A program made the position numbers and the translations under genes. Shown one piece after another: positions 33,303 through 44,513 of a stretch of 64,000 nt of DNA (within the stretch, counting starts at the first letter, position 1; the number at the start of each line of letters is the position of its first letter). Where the stretch lies: positions 62,001 to 126,000 of the forward strand of contig NZ_VTSX01000002.1 of assembly GCF_008329705.1 (NCBI RefSeq), in the 5' to 3' direction. The notes below the pieces were generated by a model, which saw only the letters and a list, made by a program, of their open reading frames with translations, was not told the DNA's origin and searched no databases. This DNA comes from Chryseobacterium sp. SN22 (lineage in GTDB: Bacteria; Bacteroidota; Bacteroidia; Flavobacteriales; Weeksellaceae).

Positions 33303-33683
33303 ATGAAAGTAAAAATTATAGCAAGTCTAATATCGGTTTTTGCTGTACAAACTATTTCCGCACAGATAAAAACACTTAATTATAATATAATCCAGGTTGT
33401 CGAGAATCGAAATATAACTAATCTTATTCCAAAAAAAGCAAAGATAAGAATTGATAATACTAAGAAAACTGTAAGTATTAAAGATTCAGAATTACTAAAA
33501 CCCTATGTTTTTAAAATAGACTCTCAAAGCAGTTGTGACAATTTCGGGATATTCGGAGAATCTGTAAGTTGTTTCTTACGAAGCAGAGAAGGAAAGCTAT
33601 ATATTTTTTCTTACAACAAAAATAGACTAGAGATTATGAATCTCACAGGAGACGGAACAAGATACATTAACATAAAACCATAA
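33303..33683 (+). CDS. Hypothetical secreted protein (126 residues)
   Basis: It has a Sec signal peptide ending in VQTISAQ. The mature 105 residues are beta-rich with two cysteines (SSCDNFGIFGESVSCFL) that could form a disulfide in the periplasm. I do not recognise it. It is 4 bp after the preceding lipoprotein gene and 7 bp before the broken lipoprotein gene, so all three form one transcription unit. Confidence 0.6.
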   Translation: MKVKIIASLISVFAVQTISAQIKTLNYNIIQVVENRNITNLIPKKAKIRIDNTKKTVSIKDSELLKPYVFKIDSQSSCDNFGIFGESVSCFLRSREGKLYIFSYNKNRLEIMNLTGDGTRYINIKP

Positions 33684-33690
33684 CATTATT

Positions 33691-34136
33691 ATGAAAAAAC
33701 TTTCTTTCAAATCTACATTAGTAGCATTATCGCTAACATTAGCAACCGTAAACTGTTCTAGCAGTAACGATGACGATAACAACACACAGCAAACCAACCC
33801 TGCAACAACTCAATATTTTCACCCACCAACGTGGATTCAGGGAACATGGGCGTAACAAATGGAACAACTTCAAACAAGCTCTATAAGTTTACAACAGATG
33901 ATTTTATACTACTTGTAACAGGTGTAAACGAACAGAGCATGACAGGAACAATCAAATCAAGTCCTAACGGTGGAAGTGTTGATGAGACAGCTAATAACGG
34001 TATGCAGTATAATTTTACAGTTAAATATAACATCACAACCACAACACAAAGTTTTGAGTTCAGAAAAGTATCAGCAACTCAGATTCAGTGGAAAGATAAC
34101 AGTAACGGAACATGGTTTGACTTGGTAAAAATGTAG
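33691..34136 (+). pseudogene. Lipocalin-like lipoprotein gene, frameshifted
   Basis: The ATG at 33691 opens a lipoprotein (lipobox ATVNC, then SSSNDDDNN, a surface-export-like acidic run) and continues to HPPTWIQGTWA before a TAA. The other frame continues as VTNGTTSNKLYKFTTDDF through to FDLVKM at 34136. WIQGTW followed by a KF-rich strand is the start of a small lipocalin-like beta-barrel seen in many flavobacterial lipoproteins. One missing base at about 33855 accounts for the break. Corrected length is about 148 residues. Confidence 0.7.
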
Positions 34137-34546
34137 AAAAAACAAAGCCTTGACCTTATGGGTTCGGGCTTACTTTTTATCTCTTCAAACACCGATGAAC
34201 AGAGGGGTTAACGAAAAATCTGCAAGATAGTACCAATACATACTACAAATTTATCTTATATATTATCCTACTCTAATCACTCTCAAACTCAACCCAAACA
34301 CTCTAATCGGGAAAATTTGGAGAAAAAAACGTCAAGTTTTGTCGCCATACAGATATAGATTTGTAAAAAGAAAAATAATAATTCAAAATATAGGGAAAAT
34401 ACCTATGCCATGAATCAATGATTTTTTCTAAATTGTCGCCTAAAAAAATTATCCATTAATGTAAATATAAAAACATGAAACGATTATAAAAACATGAAAA
34501 TAAACTTTAAGAAAAATTCATTTAACTTACAAAACCAAAAGAAACT
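34137..34546. other. 410-bp gap upstream of the JAMM-like lipoprotein gene
   Basis: After the terminator there is a pyrimidine/CA-rich tract (about 34265-34310, CACTCTC and CAAACACTC words) and then A-rich sequence leading to the next gene. No gene is supported. Confidence 0.45.
34145..34171 (+). terminator. Probable terminator after the frameshifted lipoprotein gene
   Basis: AAGCC...GGGCTT arms with an inner GACC/GGTT pairing, followed by a T-rich run. Confidence 0.45.
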
Positions 34547-35893
34547 ATGAGAAAGAAAACTATTTTAAAGCTATTTTTACTAATAGCATTTGCAATCTCA
34601 ATGCATTCATGTATTCACGACGATGTATATTCAGCATCTGAGCAATCCAATAATGAATACCAATCCAAAAGCCTTTGGAAAGAAGACGAAAAATATATCA
34701 AAAATGTAAAAGCCGTTTTTGATAAATACGCTGACAAAAATTATTTCACTTCCAACTTTGGAAGTATTTATTGGGACTATGCTGTAACTATGGGAACTAG
34801 TGAAAGTTTCCTCGAAGCACCTGTTATAAAAAACAACAAAGTAAGTTTTATACTTGTAGTTTATAAAGATGGAGACAGAGTGTTTTTTAAGAGAAAAGAA
34901 GATGAAGAATCTAAAAAATTCTTTACTGCTTTAGTTTTCCATGATAGAACGAAACTTACGGATTCAAAATTGAATAATTCATTAAGTTCTGAAGCAAAAG
35001 GTGGTTGTGTAACTATTGAAACGACTTGGACTTGGACGAACGACGACGGGAGTGCTGGTCCAACTTACACTTACACAGAAATGTATTGTTTACCATCTGG
35101 ACCTTATCTGCCCTGTCAGGCTGTAGATGTAGATGCTAATTGTGGAGGCTCTACTGGCGGAAGCGGTGGAAGTTCTGGTGGCGGCTCAGGCGGTGGAGGC
35201 GGATTTCCATATACTCCTGAAATACAGGAATTTACAGATAATTGCGCAAAAGTAAAAACTTTAACTAATAATACTACTTTTAAAAATAATGTTGGTAATT
35301 TAGAAAGTAAAACAGGATTAAAGGGAGAAACTGGATATATACAAAGAGCTGACGGAAACTATACATATCAAGATACAGCAGGTCAAAATGAGACATCAAA
35401 CACTTTATCTCTTCCTAAAGCTAGTTTGCCTGAAAATAAAAATATTATGGGATATCTTCATACACATGTTAATGATTATACCTATACAGACACTGACGGA
35501 ACAGAAATAATGAGACAAGGAATAAAGATGTTTTCTCCTGCTGATATATGGTATTTTATGGATATGTTGAAAAATGCACAAGAAGCAGGTAGACCATTAT
35601 CTGATGTATACGCAGTAATGGTTACAAGTAAGGGAAATTATCAAATAAGATTTACTGGAAATCAATATCAAATTAAAAGTTTCACTGCACAACAAATTGA
35701 AAATTTCACGAAAGACTTCCCAACATTTATGGAAAAATATTCAAATGATTTGGAACTTGGCTTTTTAAATTTTATAAGCGAAAAAATGAATGTAAAAGCA
35801 ACTAATCTATACAAGATGGATTCCAATGGCACAAATTATGAAATAAAATTAACAGCTGAAAAAACTAAAATGACATCTGGATGCCCAGGTTAA
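34547..35893 (+). CDS. Large lipoprotein with Gly/Ser linker and JAMM-like C-terminal domain
   Basis: A 448-residue protein. The lipoprotein signal ends at C22 (MHSCIHDD). Residues ~40-150 form a first domain (KEDEKYIKNVKAVFDKYADK) I do not recognise. Residues ~150-200 are Cys/Trp-rich, followed by a flexible Gly/Ser linker at 200-219. The C-terminal domain has E261 (KGETGYI), H305-T-H307 (MGYLHTHVND), then S330 and D333 (MFSPADIWYF). That order, E...HxH...SxxD, is the JAMM/MPN zinc-peptidase signature, with a longer than usual gap between HxH and S. The build (lipid anchor, linker, variable enzyme-like end) recalls polymorphic-toxin-type proteins. It is followed by a DUF6705 gene after 19 bp. 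Confidence 0.6.
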   Translation: MRKKTILKLFLLIAFAISMHSCIHDDVYSASEQSNNEYQSKSLWKEDEKYIKNVKAVFDKYADKNYFTSNFGSIYWDYAVTMGTSESFLEAPVIKNNKVSFILVVYKDGDRVFFKRKEDEESKKFFTALVFHDRTKLTDSKLNNSLSSEAKGGCVTIETTWTWTNDDGSAGPTYTYTEMYCLPSGPYLPCQAVDVDANCGGSTGGSGGSSGGGSGGGGGFPYTPEIQEFTDNCAKVKTLTNNTTFKNNVGNLESKTGLKGETGYIQRADGNYTYQDTAGQNETSNTLSLPKASLPENKNIMGYLHTHVNDYTYTDTDGTEIMRQGIKMFSPADIWYFMDMLKNAQEAGRPLSDVYAVMVTSKGNYQIRFTGNQYQIKSFTAQQIENFTKDFPTFMEKYSNDLELGFLNFISEKMNVKATNLYKMDSNGTNYEIKLTAEKTKMTSGCPG

Positions 35894-35912
35894 AAACTTA
35901 AAATAAAAAATT

Positions 35913-36470
35913 ATGAAAAATATATTAAGTATAATATGCTTTATTGTCTTTACAAGTTGTATGGGACAAACTGTTTCACTTGAAACAATGGCTCAGTGTC
36001 AACCAGGAAACTGTCCTGTTGCAACTTATGTAAAAGATGTTAATAATTTATTGAACAAATATGTAGGAACATGGAAAGGTTCACTTGATGGTAAAAATTA
36101 TGAGTTTAATTTTATAAAAAAAGAAAATTTTGGCTTTGATGACAGTTTAAAAAAAGATAGATTAATTGGGAGGTTAAAAATTACTAGTTCAAATGGGATT
36201 ATTGAATATAATAATTTTTCCTTAGAAGATGATAAGACAAACCTTTACGGGAGTAATTTTCAACCAAATTTAAAAGCATATATGGTACGTTTTTCTGGAG
36301 GAAAATTAGGTTGTATAGATTACGGATATGTCTATTTAATAATAAAACCTGAAACTCCAAATAGTATGGGCGTATTGTTTTTACCAGATAACGATATTGC
36401 TACTGAAGACTGTAGCAATTTTAAAACAACAATACCAACTAAAAAACGTATTGATTTAATAAAACAATAA
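35913..36470 (+). CDS. DUF6705 family secreted protein
   Basis: A 185-residue protein with an N-terminal signal; the ITSC-like FIVFTSC suggests a lipoprotein. The segment NNLLNKYVGTWKGSLDGKNY followed by EFNFIKKENF is the core of what I recall as DUF6705, a family largely limited to Chryseobacterium and relatives. Two cysteines (QCQPGNC) sit before the core. It lies 19 bp after the JAMM-like lipoprotein gene, in the same direction, and a strong terminator follows. An immunity or accessory role is possible but only suggested by position. Confidence 0.6.
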   Translation: MKNILSIICFIVFTSCMGQTVSLETMAQCQPGNCPVATYVKDVNNLLNKYVGTWKGSLDGKNYEFNFIKKENFGFDDSLKKDRLIGRLKITSSNGIIEYNNFSLEDDKTNLYGSNFQPNLKAYMVRFSGGKLGCIDYGYVYLIIKPETPNSMGVLFLPDNDIATEDCSNFKTTIPTKKRIDLIKQ

Positions 36471-36784
36471 TTTCAAGTAATTCTTAAATAGAAAAAAGAT
36501 TGGCTCTACCGAAATATCAAGGTAAGCCAATCTTTTTTATTTACAGTACAAATTACTCTTAATATATAGTCCGATTTTGTCCTTTCTCACCCTCAATCAC
36601 TCCACATCACCATCCCCTATCAAACTTTGAAATTTGGCTACAAGTAAATCTCGTAATTCTAATTTTATGGTATCAAGGTTATACTTCCTTAGTAGGATAT
36701 TATACTTTGTTCTTAGGTCATAATAGTAGCTAGACGATTTACTGTTTTTTTATTTCCCGCCAATAATGAGAGCTTATGCCTAGT
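36471..36784. other. Gap between the DUF6705 gene and the Rep-like pseudogene
   Basis: It holds the terminator above, then a tract (36548-36620) that resembles 38384-38450 on the other side of the Rep/ParB remnants. No gene is supported. Confidence 0.45.
36492..36538 (+). terminator. Terminator after the DUF6705 gene
   Basis: A perfect 14-bp stem (AAAAAAGATTGGCT with AGCCAATCTTTTTT) around a 19-nt loop. Confidence 0.85.
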
Positions 36785-37502
36785 TCAAAAAATCTTTTTC
36801 TTCCCCGCGGATTTCCTGAGTAGTAAAGCTATCGATGATATTATTTCATCAAAACGATCCAGAAGAAATTTAAACAATAATTCCAGCCGACTTTTCTCGT
36901 AAATATCCTGCACTGTATAGATTCCAAATCTTTTTTTCAGCAACTTACTGTCGGTTATCTTTATTTCCACTCGCAACAGGTGATAATCCAACTTATACTG
37001 CAAACCTTTATCGTACATTTTTACATACTATTCATTACGGTTATACTGTTTGTATGATCCTTTCTTTTTAAAGGTATAGTGTTGGTTAAATTCATCAAAA
37101 TTGAACATTAAAAAGTTATTTTCAAGCATTTGCTTAGGGCTTAGAGAGGTTCGGATGTTTAAGCCAAATTCCAGATTAGTTACTTTGTAATCTGAAATAT
37201 CTTCGTTCAGATCGCCCTGAAGCTGTTGAAAAGCGGTTAAAATATCGCCGTAAGGAAAATCGGTGTAGTTGCCAGTACCCCAATCATTTTTAAAGTTAAA
37301 ATAGGTATGTATGGAGTTTTGACAAATGCTGATTTTTCCGTAATTCGACTTCAATATTTTCAAAACGTCTATAACATGGATATTTCGGATCTTTATTAAA
37401 ATAATCATACGAGCATTTTGTTTCACTATCAAGAAAATCATATTTAATCCTATTTTCCAAAGGTTCTTTTGTATTTGTATATACTTTTATAAAGTCAATC
37501 AT
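36785..37502 (-). pseudogene. Rep-like replication initiation gene, broken
   Basis: Read on the minus strand from 37502: MIDFIKVYTNTKEPLENRI to FENIEVE in one frame. A one-base shift near 37355 continues as YGKISICQNSIHTYFNF and VTNLEFGLNIRTSL to GSYKQYNRNE. An in-frame TAG at 37028 is then followed by YVKMYDKGLQYKLDYHLLRVEI. NLEFGLNI and YDKGxQYxL...LRxEIK are motifs I associate with phage/plasmid replication initiators of Bacteroidota. One frameshift and one stop mean no full protein is made. Full length would be about 240 residues. Confidence 0.55.
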
Positions 37503-37518
37503 ATTCGGTATTTTAATT

Positions 37519-37560
37519 AAGGCACAGCAAGGGCTGTCACAGCAGTTTTACTGTGCCTTT
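37519..37560. repeat. Inverted repeat just upstream of the Rep-like gene
   Basis: AAGGCACAG (37519-37527) pairs with CTGTGCCTT (37551-37559), and an inner GCTGT-C-ACAGC forms a second small stem. It lies 17 bp before the Rep-like start on the minus strand, where a replication origin or operator would be expected; a terminator of something further right is the alternative. Confidence 0.45.
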
Positions 37561-37685
37561 GAGTTGTTGTTATAAAAAGATTTTTAGTTGATTTTTTGCG
37601 TAATTACATGCGAGTACGCAGGGCTGTAGCGTACAGTAGTAAAAAGATTCAGCCTTCCAAGAACCTTGTACACTTGTGTTTAACC

Positions 37686-38231
37686 TTAGTCCTCCAAAAT
37701 GAAAATGGCGTAGTCCAAATTAGGTCGCTGAGATATAAAATCATTCAACTTATCTTGATCCTTCATAATTAAATATTCAACTTCATTTTCTTTTAAAAGA
37801 TGCTTACCCTCGTATATATCTTTGACATATTTTGGCTTTTTTGCTTCAGATTAAATTTGCTCAGATTCTGTTCCTGTTTTAGTTTCCTCCTTAACATCTG
37901 TTTTCACTTCGATACTAAAATTTTTCTTCAAATATTTCCGAACATGAAGATCCGCAGAAGCAATACTTAAATTTCCTTTAAGCATTTGTTGAATAATAAC
38001 AGTTAAACCACTTTTCATCACTGCTTTAAATTTTGCTGTTGTTGTTCTACCAACACCAGCCAGTTTGGATATTTCCAAAATAGTATCAACTTTATCATCT
38101 ACACTCTCACCTCTGCCTACTCTGGAAAGATTTTCTTTTGCTTTTCTTGCAATAGTTTCTTCATGTAAACAGGCAAGCCGTAATTTCTCCACAATTGTAA
38201 GATTTCGTCTCTGACATTGGTTTTTGACCAA
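37686..38231 (-). pseudogene. ParB/KorB-like partition protein fragment with internal stop
   Basis: The minus-strand frame gives NLTIVEKLRLACLHEETIAR, then TILEISKLAGVGRTTTAKFKAV, the helix-turn-helix part of ParB-like plasmid partition proteins. A TAA at 37851 interrupts it, but the same frame continues 54 codons as SEAKKPKYVKDIYEGKHLL to YAIFILED at 37686. Upstream of 38231 the frame soon meets a stop and there is no ParB nuclease-like N-terminal domain; the visible start would be a TTG. So it is both truncated and interrupted. Confidence 0.55.
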
Positions 38232-38470
38232 CCAAAATCGCCATTATCAGTTTATAACGCAAATCTTTAAACAACCGAAAATAAGATTCATATCTATATC
38301 AAAATATTAGCATTTTAATCTCATCAGCAAAATATAAAATGATTATATAAAAGTAAAGCCAATCATTTTAATTTCACCTTCGAATTTACTCTTATTATAG
38401 ACTGATTTTGTTCTTCCTCTTTCTCCAAACACCACACACGCTCTTACTTATCAAGCTATAAGGAAACAAA

Positions 38471-38494
38471 AAAGGCAACCCAAAGGCTGCCTTT
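38471..38494. terminator. Terminator after katG
   Basis: AAAGGCAACC and GGCTGCCTTT pair with one mismatch around CAAA, 25 bp beyond the katG stop on the minus strand. Confidence 0.75.
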
Positions 38495-38518
38495 ATCACT
38501 TAACACTATAAATATAAA

Positions 38519-41190
<2,672 letters not shown>

Positions 41191-41652
41191 ATGAAAAAAG
41201 TACTGACCGTTGTTCTTGTTGCATTTATCATCATCCAGTTTTTCCCGATCGATAAAACAAATCCCGCCCCTACTCCGGGAATGGATTTTATCAGGATCAA
41301 AAATACGCCTTCCGAAGTAGCCCAGATTATCAACCGTTCCTGTTACGACTGCCATTCCAACGAAACGCTTTATCCATGGTATTCCAACATTGCTCCTTCT
41401 TCCTGGATTCTGAGAAACCATATCGATGAAGGCAGAAAAGAACTTAACTTTTCCACTTTTGCAGTATATGAACCTAAAACACAGGCACACAAATTGCAGG
41501 AATGTATAGAAATGGTGGAGAAAAAAGAAATGCCTCTGGAATCTTATTTTATCGGTCATCAGGACGCTAAGCTGACGGATGCGCAAAGAGAGATTTTAAC
41601 GGATTATTTTAAGAGAGAAAAACAGGAAACAGAGCGGAAAATGTCGCTTTAA
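41191..41652 (+). CDS. Haem-binding domain protein
   Basis: A 153-residue protein. It has a single N-terminal membrane/secretion segment (KKVLTVVLVAFIIIQFF) and one haem c site C51-Y-D-C54-H55 in NRSCYDCHSNETLYPWY. The following WYSNIAPSSWILRNHI and FSTFAVYE segments match the Haem_bd (DUF1924-type) family. It is probably periplasmic and membrane-anchored and takes part in electron transfer. The start at 41191 gives the standard N-terminus. A DCC-type protein gene follows after 10 bp. Confidence 0.85.
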   Translation: MKKVLTVVLVAFIIIQFFPIDKTNPAPTPGMDFIRIKNTPSEVAQIINRSCYDCHSNETLYPWYSNIAPSSWILRNHIDEGRKELNFSTFAVYEPKTQAHKLQECIEMVEKKEMPLESYFIGHQDAKLTDAQREILTDYFKREKQETERKMSL

Positions 41653-41662
41653 AAACAAACAT

Positions 41663-42076
41663 ATGGAAGGAAACTGGCAGGATAAGCATATTGTATTTTT
41701 CGATGGAGACTGCGGCGTCTGCAATTTCTGGGTACAGTGGATTCTCGAAAGGGATAAAAGAGATCAGTTCAGGTTTGCTTCTCTTCAATCGGATTTCGGA
41801 CAGGAATTTTTATCTGAAAGAGGATTGAATACAAAAGTTTTCAACACGATGTATCTCTGGAAACCGAATCAGTATTATCTGGAAAAATCTGCAGCTGTAC
41901 TGAAAATAGCCAATCTTTTGGGCGGAATTTACAAGTTGTCAGCCATCGGTAAAATCATTCCGAAATTTCTCAGTGACAAAATGTATGATAAAGTTTCGGA
42001 AAACAGGATGAAACTGGCAAACCAGAAATGCTATCTGCCTACCCCTGAGGAAAGGAAAAAATTTATTCAGGTTTAA
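41663..42076 (+). CDS. DCC family thiol-disulfide oxidoreductase-like protein (DUF393)
   Basis: A 137-residue protein with the DCC motif D14-G-D16-C17-G-V-C20 at the N-terminus (FFDGDCGVCNFWVQW), giving a CxxC pair. The fold is thioredoxin-like. The family's biochemical role is not established; membership is inferred from the motif and length. It is in an operon with the haem-binding protein, which fits a redox-related function. A strong terminator ends the unit. Confidence 0.85.
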   Translation: MEGNWQDKHIVFFDGDCGVCNFWVQWILERDKRDQFRFASLQSDFGQEFLSERGLNTKVFNTMYLWKPNQYYLEKSAAVLKIANLLGGIYKLSAIGKIIPKFLSDKMYDKVSENRMKLANQKCYLPTPEERKKFIQV

Positions 42077-42157
42077 ACAACAGGCTGGAAGAAGGAAGCC
42101 GGAAGCTTTTCGATATTACAGCTTATAGTTTTAGAATCAAACAATATATTATCTGAT

Positions 42158-42194
42158 AAACAGAAGACTGCCTTCAACGGGCAGTCTTCTGTTT
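42158..42194. terminator. Terminator between the DCC gene and the convergent amylase gene
   Basis: A 15-bp stem (AAACAGAAGACTGCC with GGCAGTCTTCTGTTT) around TTCAACG; usable on both strands. Confidence 0.85.
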
Positions 42195-42210
42195 TATGAT
42201 CGGATACCAA

Positions 42211-43644
42211 TTACTGATTCAATGACCAGATGGAATAGGAATTTGGCGGACACTGGATTTTCACCCATTTGTCGCCCTGCGTGGTCGGATACCAGGAGGA
42301 ATTGCCGGTAAAATCCTTGATCTGCTGGCTTGCCCAGTTGGTCTGTATCCATCTTTCCTGCCAGCTGGAAGAACTGTTGATATAGACCACCAATCCCGGA
42401 TTTCCGTTGTAGCCGTTTCTGCGGGCAATGTATTCGTCGTTGTCGGTATAGAGAATCGAAGTTGTTCCGGTAGCTTTGTTGTTGTGGATCCAGATAAGGT
42501 TGTTCAGCCTTTCTTTATTCAGCCATTCTTCATAATCCCTGTAGAAAATGGTAGGATAGCCTTCATGGGTAAAAATGTAGACATACGCAGGCATTTTATT
42601 ATAAATGATATCCGTATCGTGGTTGGCTACAAAAGTAACTGCTTTAAAGGGATTCCTTTTCCACATCATATCATCGTTCAGAATATTGAGGTTACCGTTA
42701 TCGAATGCCTCATCCATTTTATAATAGGCCGCAAAGTCAAATACGGAACTGTTGGCATTATTGGCCCAGGATTCCAGTGTATTCACATTAGAATCCCATA
42801 ATTCGCCGACTGAGAAACCGCCGACATTGGAATTCCAGTTATTTACCACCCAGGCCCCGAATCCTTTTACGTAATCGAATCGCCAGCCGTCAAATTTCAT
42901 TATGTTCTTATAATATTTGCCTACCGAATCATCCCTTCCCCACAGCCAGCCCTGTACATACGGATTGGCATGGCAAAGGTCGGGAAAACCGCCAAATGCC
43001 CCTTCGTCATTATTCCCATAAGAATTTTTATAAAAATCATTATAGCTCCTTGGAAATTTTCCTGAAGCCACTCCTGAAAAATTGGTCCAGGTATTCGAGC
43101 CGGCATACGGATTGTATTCTGACTGCCCGCCGCTGTTGTGGTTGATCACAATATCGGCGTAAACCTGCATATTCTCAGCGTGTGCTTTTGTAATCAGGGC
43201 TTCGAGTTCTGCTCTCGAACCAAAACGCGTTTCAACACTGCCGTTCTGATTATAATTTCCGAAATCATAGTAATCTGTCGGATCGTAGCCCATCGAATAC
43301 CCGCCATTCTGCGCCTTGGAGGCCGGAGGAAGCCAGACGGCCCCGATGCCTGCATTCGACCAGTCGGTGAGTTTTCCTTTAACGGTATTCCACCAGTTTC
43401 CGCCATCCGGAACGTCCCAGTAAAAACCCTGCATCAGAACACTCCCACCGGGGGCTGCAACAAATTTCCCTGTAGATGAGGAATTTCCGGTACTGAAAGG
43501 CCGTCCATCATGATGGGTGACATTCACCGTTTCAGCATGCACTTCAGAGGGTTTCAGATTATCGCTGATGATTTCATCATTGTTTTGACAGGAACTCATC
43601 AGCACCAACCCGAGTATTGAAAGTAAGTAAGCTGTTTTTTTCAT
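42211..43644 (-). CDS. Alpha-amylase family lipoprotein (GH13)
   Basis: A 477-residue protein with lipoprotein signal (LGLVLMSSC, C19). The GH13 barrel shows its conserved regions: DIVINH (region I), GWRFDYVKGF with nucleophile D257, SVGELWD with acid/base E281, and FVANHDTD with D343. The active site is complete. It hydrolyses alpha-1,4-glucans. The shape (MQGFYWD...) resembles the Pyrococcus-type/GH13_7 or plant-type group. The acidic residues after C19 (QNNDE) suggest a surface or outer-membrane location. No SusC/SusD genes are adjacent. Confidence 0.9.
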   Translation of the reverse strand: MKKTAYLLSILGLVLMSSCQNNDEIISDNLKPSEVHAETVNVTHHDGRPFSTGNSSSTGKFVAAPGGSVLMQGFYWDVPDGGNWWNTVKGKLTDWSNAGIGAVWLPPASKAQNGGYSMGYDPTDYYDFGNYNQNGSVETRFGSRAELEALITKAHAENMQVYADIVINHNSGGQSEYNPYAGSNTWTNFSGVASGKFPRSYNDFYKNSYGNNDEGAFGGFPDLCHANPYVQGWLWGRDDSVGKYYKNIMKFDGWRFDYVKGFGAWVVNNWNSNVGGFSVGELWDSNVNTLESWANNANSSVFDFAAYYKMDEAFDNGNLNILNDDMMWKRNPFKAVTFVANHDTDIIYNKMPAYVYIFTHEGYPTIFYRDYEEWLNKERLNNLIWIHNNKATGTTSILYTDNDEYIARRNGYNGNPGLVVYINSSSSWQERWIQTNWASQQIKDFTGNSSWYPTTQGDKWVKIQCPPNSYSIWSLNQ

Positions 43645-43792
43645 ATCATAAGTTTTAATTATTAAAGTGCTAACTAAATTACATTTTTATTGATATAAAT
43701 TCTAACATAAGAGAAATATTTTTGGTATTTCTATGAAACCCAAGCAAATCATTATCTGTAATATTCATTAAAAAATCATAAACTTTTAAGAT

Positions 43793-43827
43793 TTGCGGTA
43801 CAATTTTTCTATTAATCCATATATTTG
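43793..43827 (+). promoter_or_regulatory. Promoter of the DUF4290-murA operon
   Basis: TTG at 43793-43795 and TATATTTG (exact TAnnTTTG) at 43820-43827, spaced 24 bp. The -7 box ends 6 bp before the ATG at 43834, so the mRNA should be leaderless or nearly so. Confidence 0.5.
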
Positions 43828-43833
43828 CAGACT

Positions 43834-44511
43834 ATGGAATACAATACCCAAAAAACTCAGCTTCATTTGCCCGAATACGGCAGAATTATACAACAGTTGG
43901 TTGAACGTTGCAAAGAGCTTCCTTCAAAAGAAGAAAGAAGTGAAATGGCAATGGCAATCATTGATTTTATGGGTCAGAGAAACCCTCAGCTGCGAGACGA
44001 AGAAAATTATAAACATAAACTTTGGGACCATCTGTATATTTTAGCCGATCATGACCTGGATGTAGATTCTCCTTATCCTTTTCCTACCAAGGAAGAGCTT
44101 GAAGAGAAACCTAAAAGGATGGAATATCCGAAACTTCAGGGAGATTTTAAATTTTACGGAAAAAGTATTCTTCAACTGATTGAAAAAGCGATTGAGCTGG
44201 AACAGGGAGATGAAAAAGAGGCCCTGATCGAAGTGATTGCCAACAATATGAAGAAATCCTATAATGTATATAATAAGGAACACGTAACGGATGATGTGAT
44301 TTTCCGCCATCTGAAGGAGCTTTCGGAAAACAGGCTGGACCTTACCGGAATCGATACGCTTGAAAAGAGTAAAATCTATTACACCAGTAATAACAACAAC
44401 CGGAATAACCAGAACAACAACCGGAATAACAACAACCGAAACCAGAATAACCAAAACAATAAAAGAAGGCACAATAACAACAATAACAATCATAATAAAA
44501 ACAGGAAGTAA
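43834..44511 (+). CDS. DUF4290 domain protein with Asn/Arg-rich tail
   Basis: A 225-residue protein. Residues 1-190 fit the flavobacterial DUF4290 family (LHLPEYGRIIQQLVERCKEL, LWDHLYILADHDLDVDSPYP). The last ~35 residues are almost only Asn, Arg, Gln, Lys and His and will be disordered and basic, which could bind nucleic acid. I chose ATG 43834 over the upstream frame start because a promoter ends just before it. The stop is 2 bp before the murA start, so the two are translated together. The function is unknown, but the steady link with murA suggests an envelope-related role. Confidence 0.8.
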   Translation: MEYNTQKTQLHLPEYGRIIQQLVERCKELPSKEERSEMAMAIIDFMGQRNPQLRDEENYKHKLWDHLYILADHDLDVDSPYPFPTKEELEEKPKRMEYPKLQGDFKFYGKSILQLIEKAIELEQGDEKEALIEVIANNMKKSYNVYNKEHVTDDVIFRHLKELSENRLDLTGIDTLEKSKIYYTSNNNNRNNQNNNRNNNNRNQNNQNNKRRHNNNNNNHNKNRK

Positions 44512-44513
44512 GC

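Noticed and set aside
37028..37030. TAG in the Rep-like gene read as suppressed or recoded
   Set aside because: The same gene also has a frameshift, so simple decay explains it better.
36520..38518. Second copy of the tRNA-Gln 3' end as attR
   Set aside because: I scanned for GGGTCTACC and CCCTGTGGG words and found none in this stretch; the nearest (GGCTCTACC at about 36502) is part of a terminator loop.
31422..38518. Insertion sequence or transposase
   Set aside because: No DDE, IS200-type or serine/tyrosine recombinase motif was seen in any frame.
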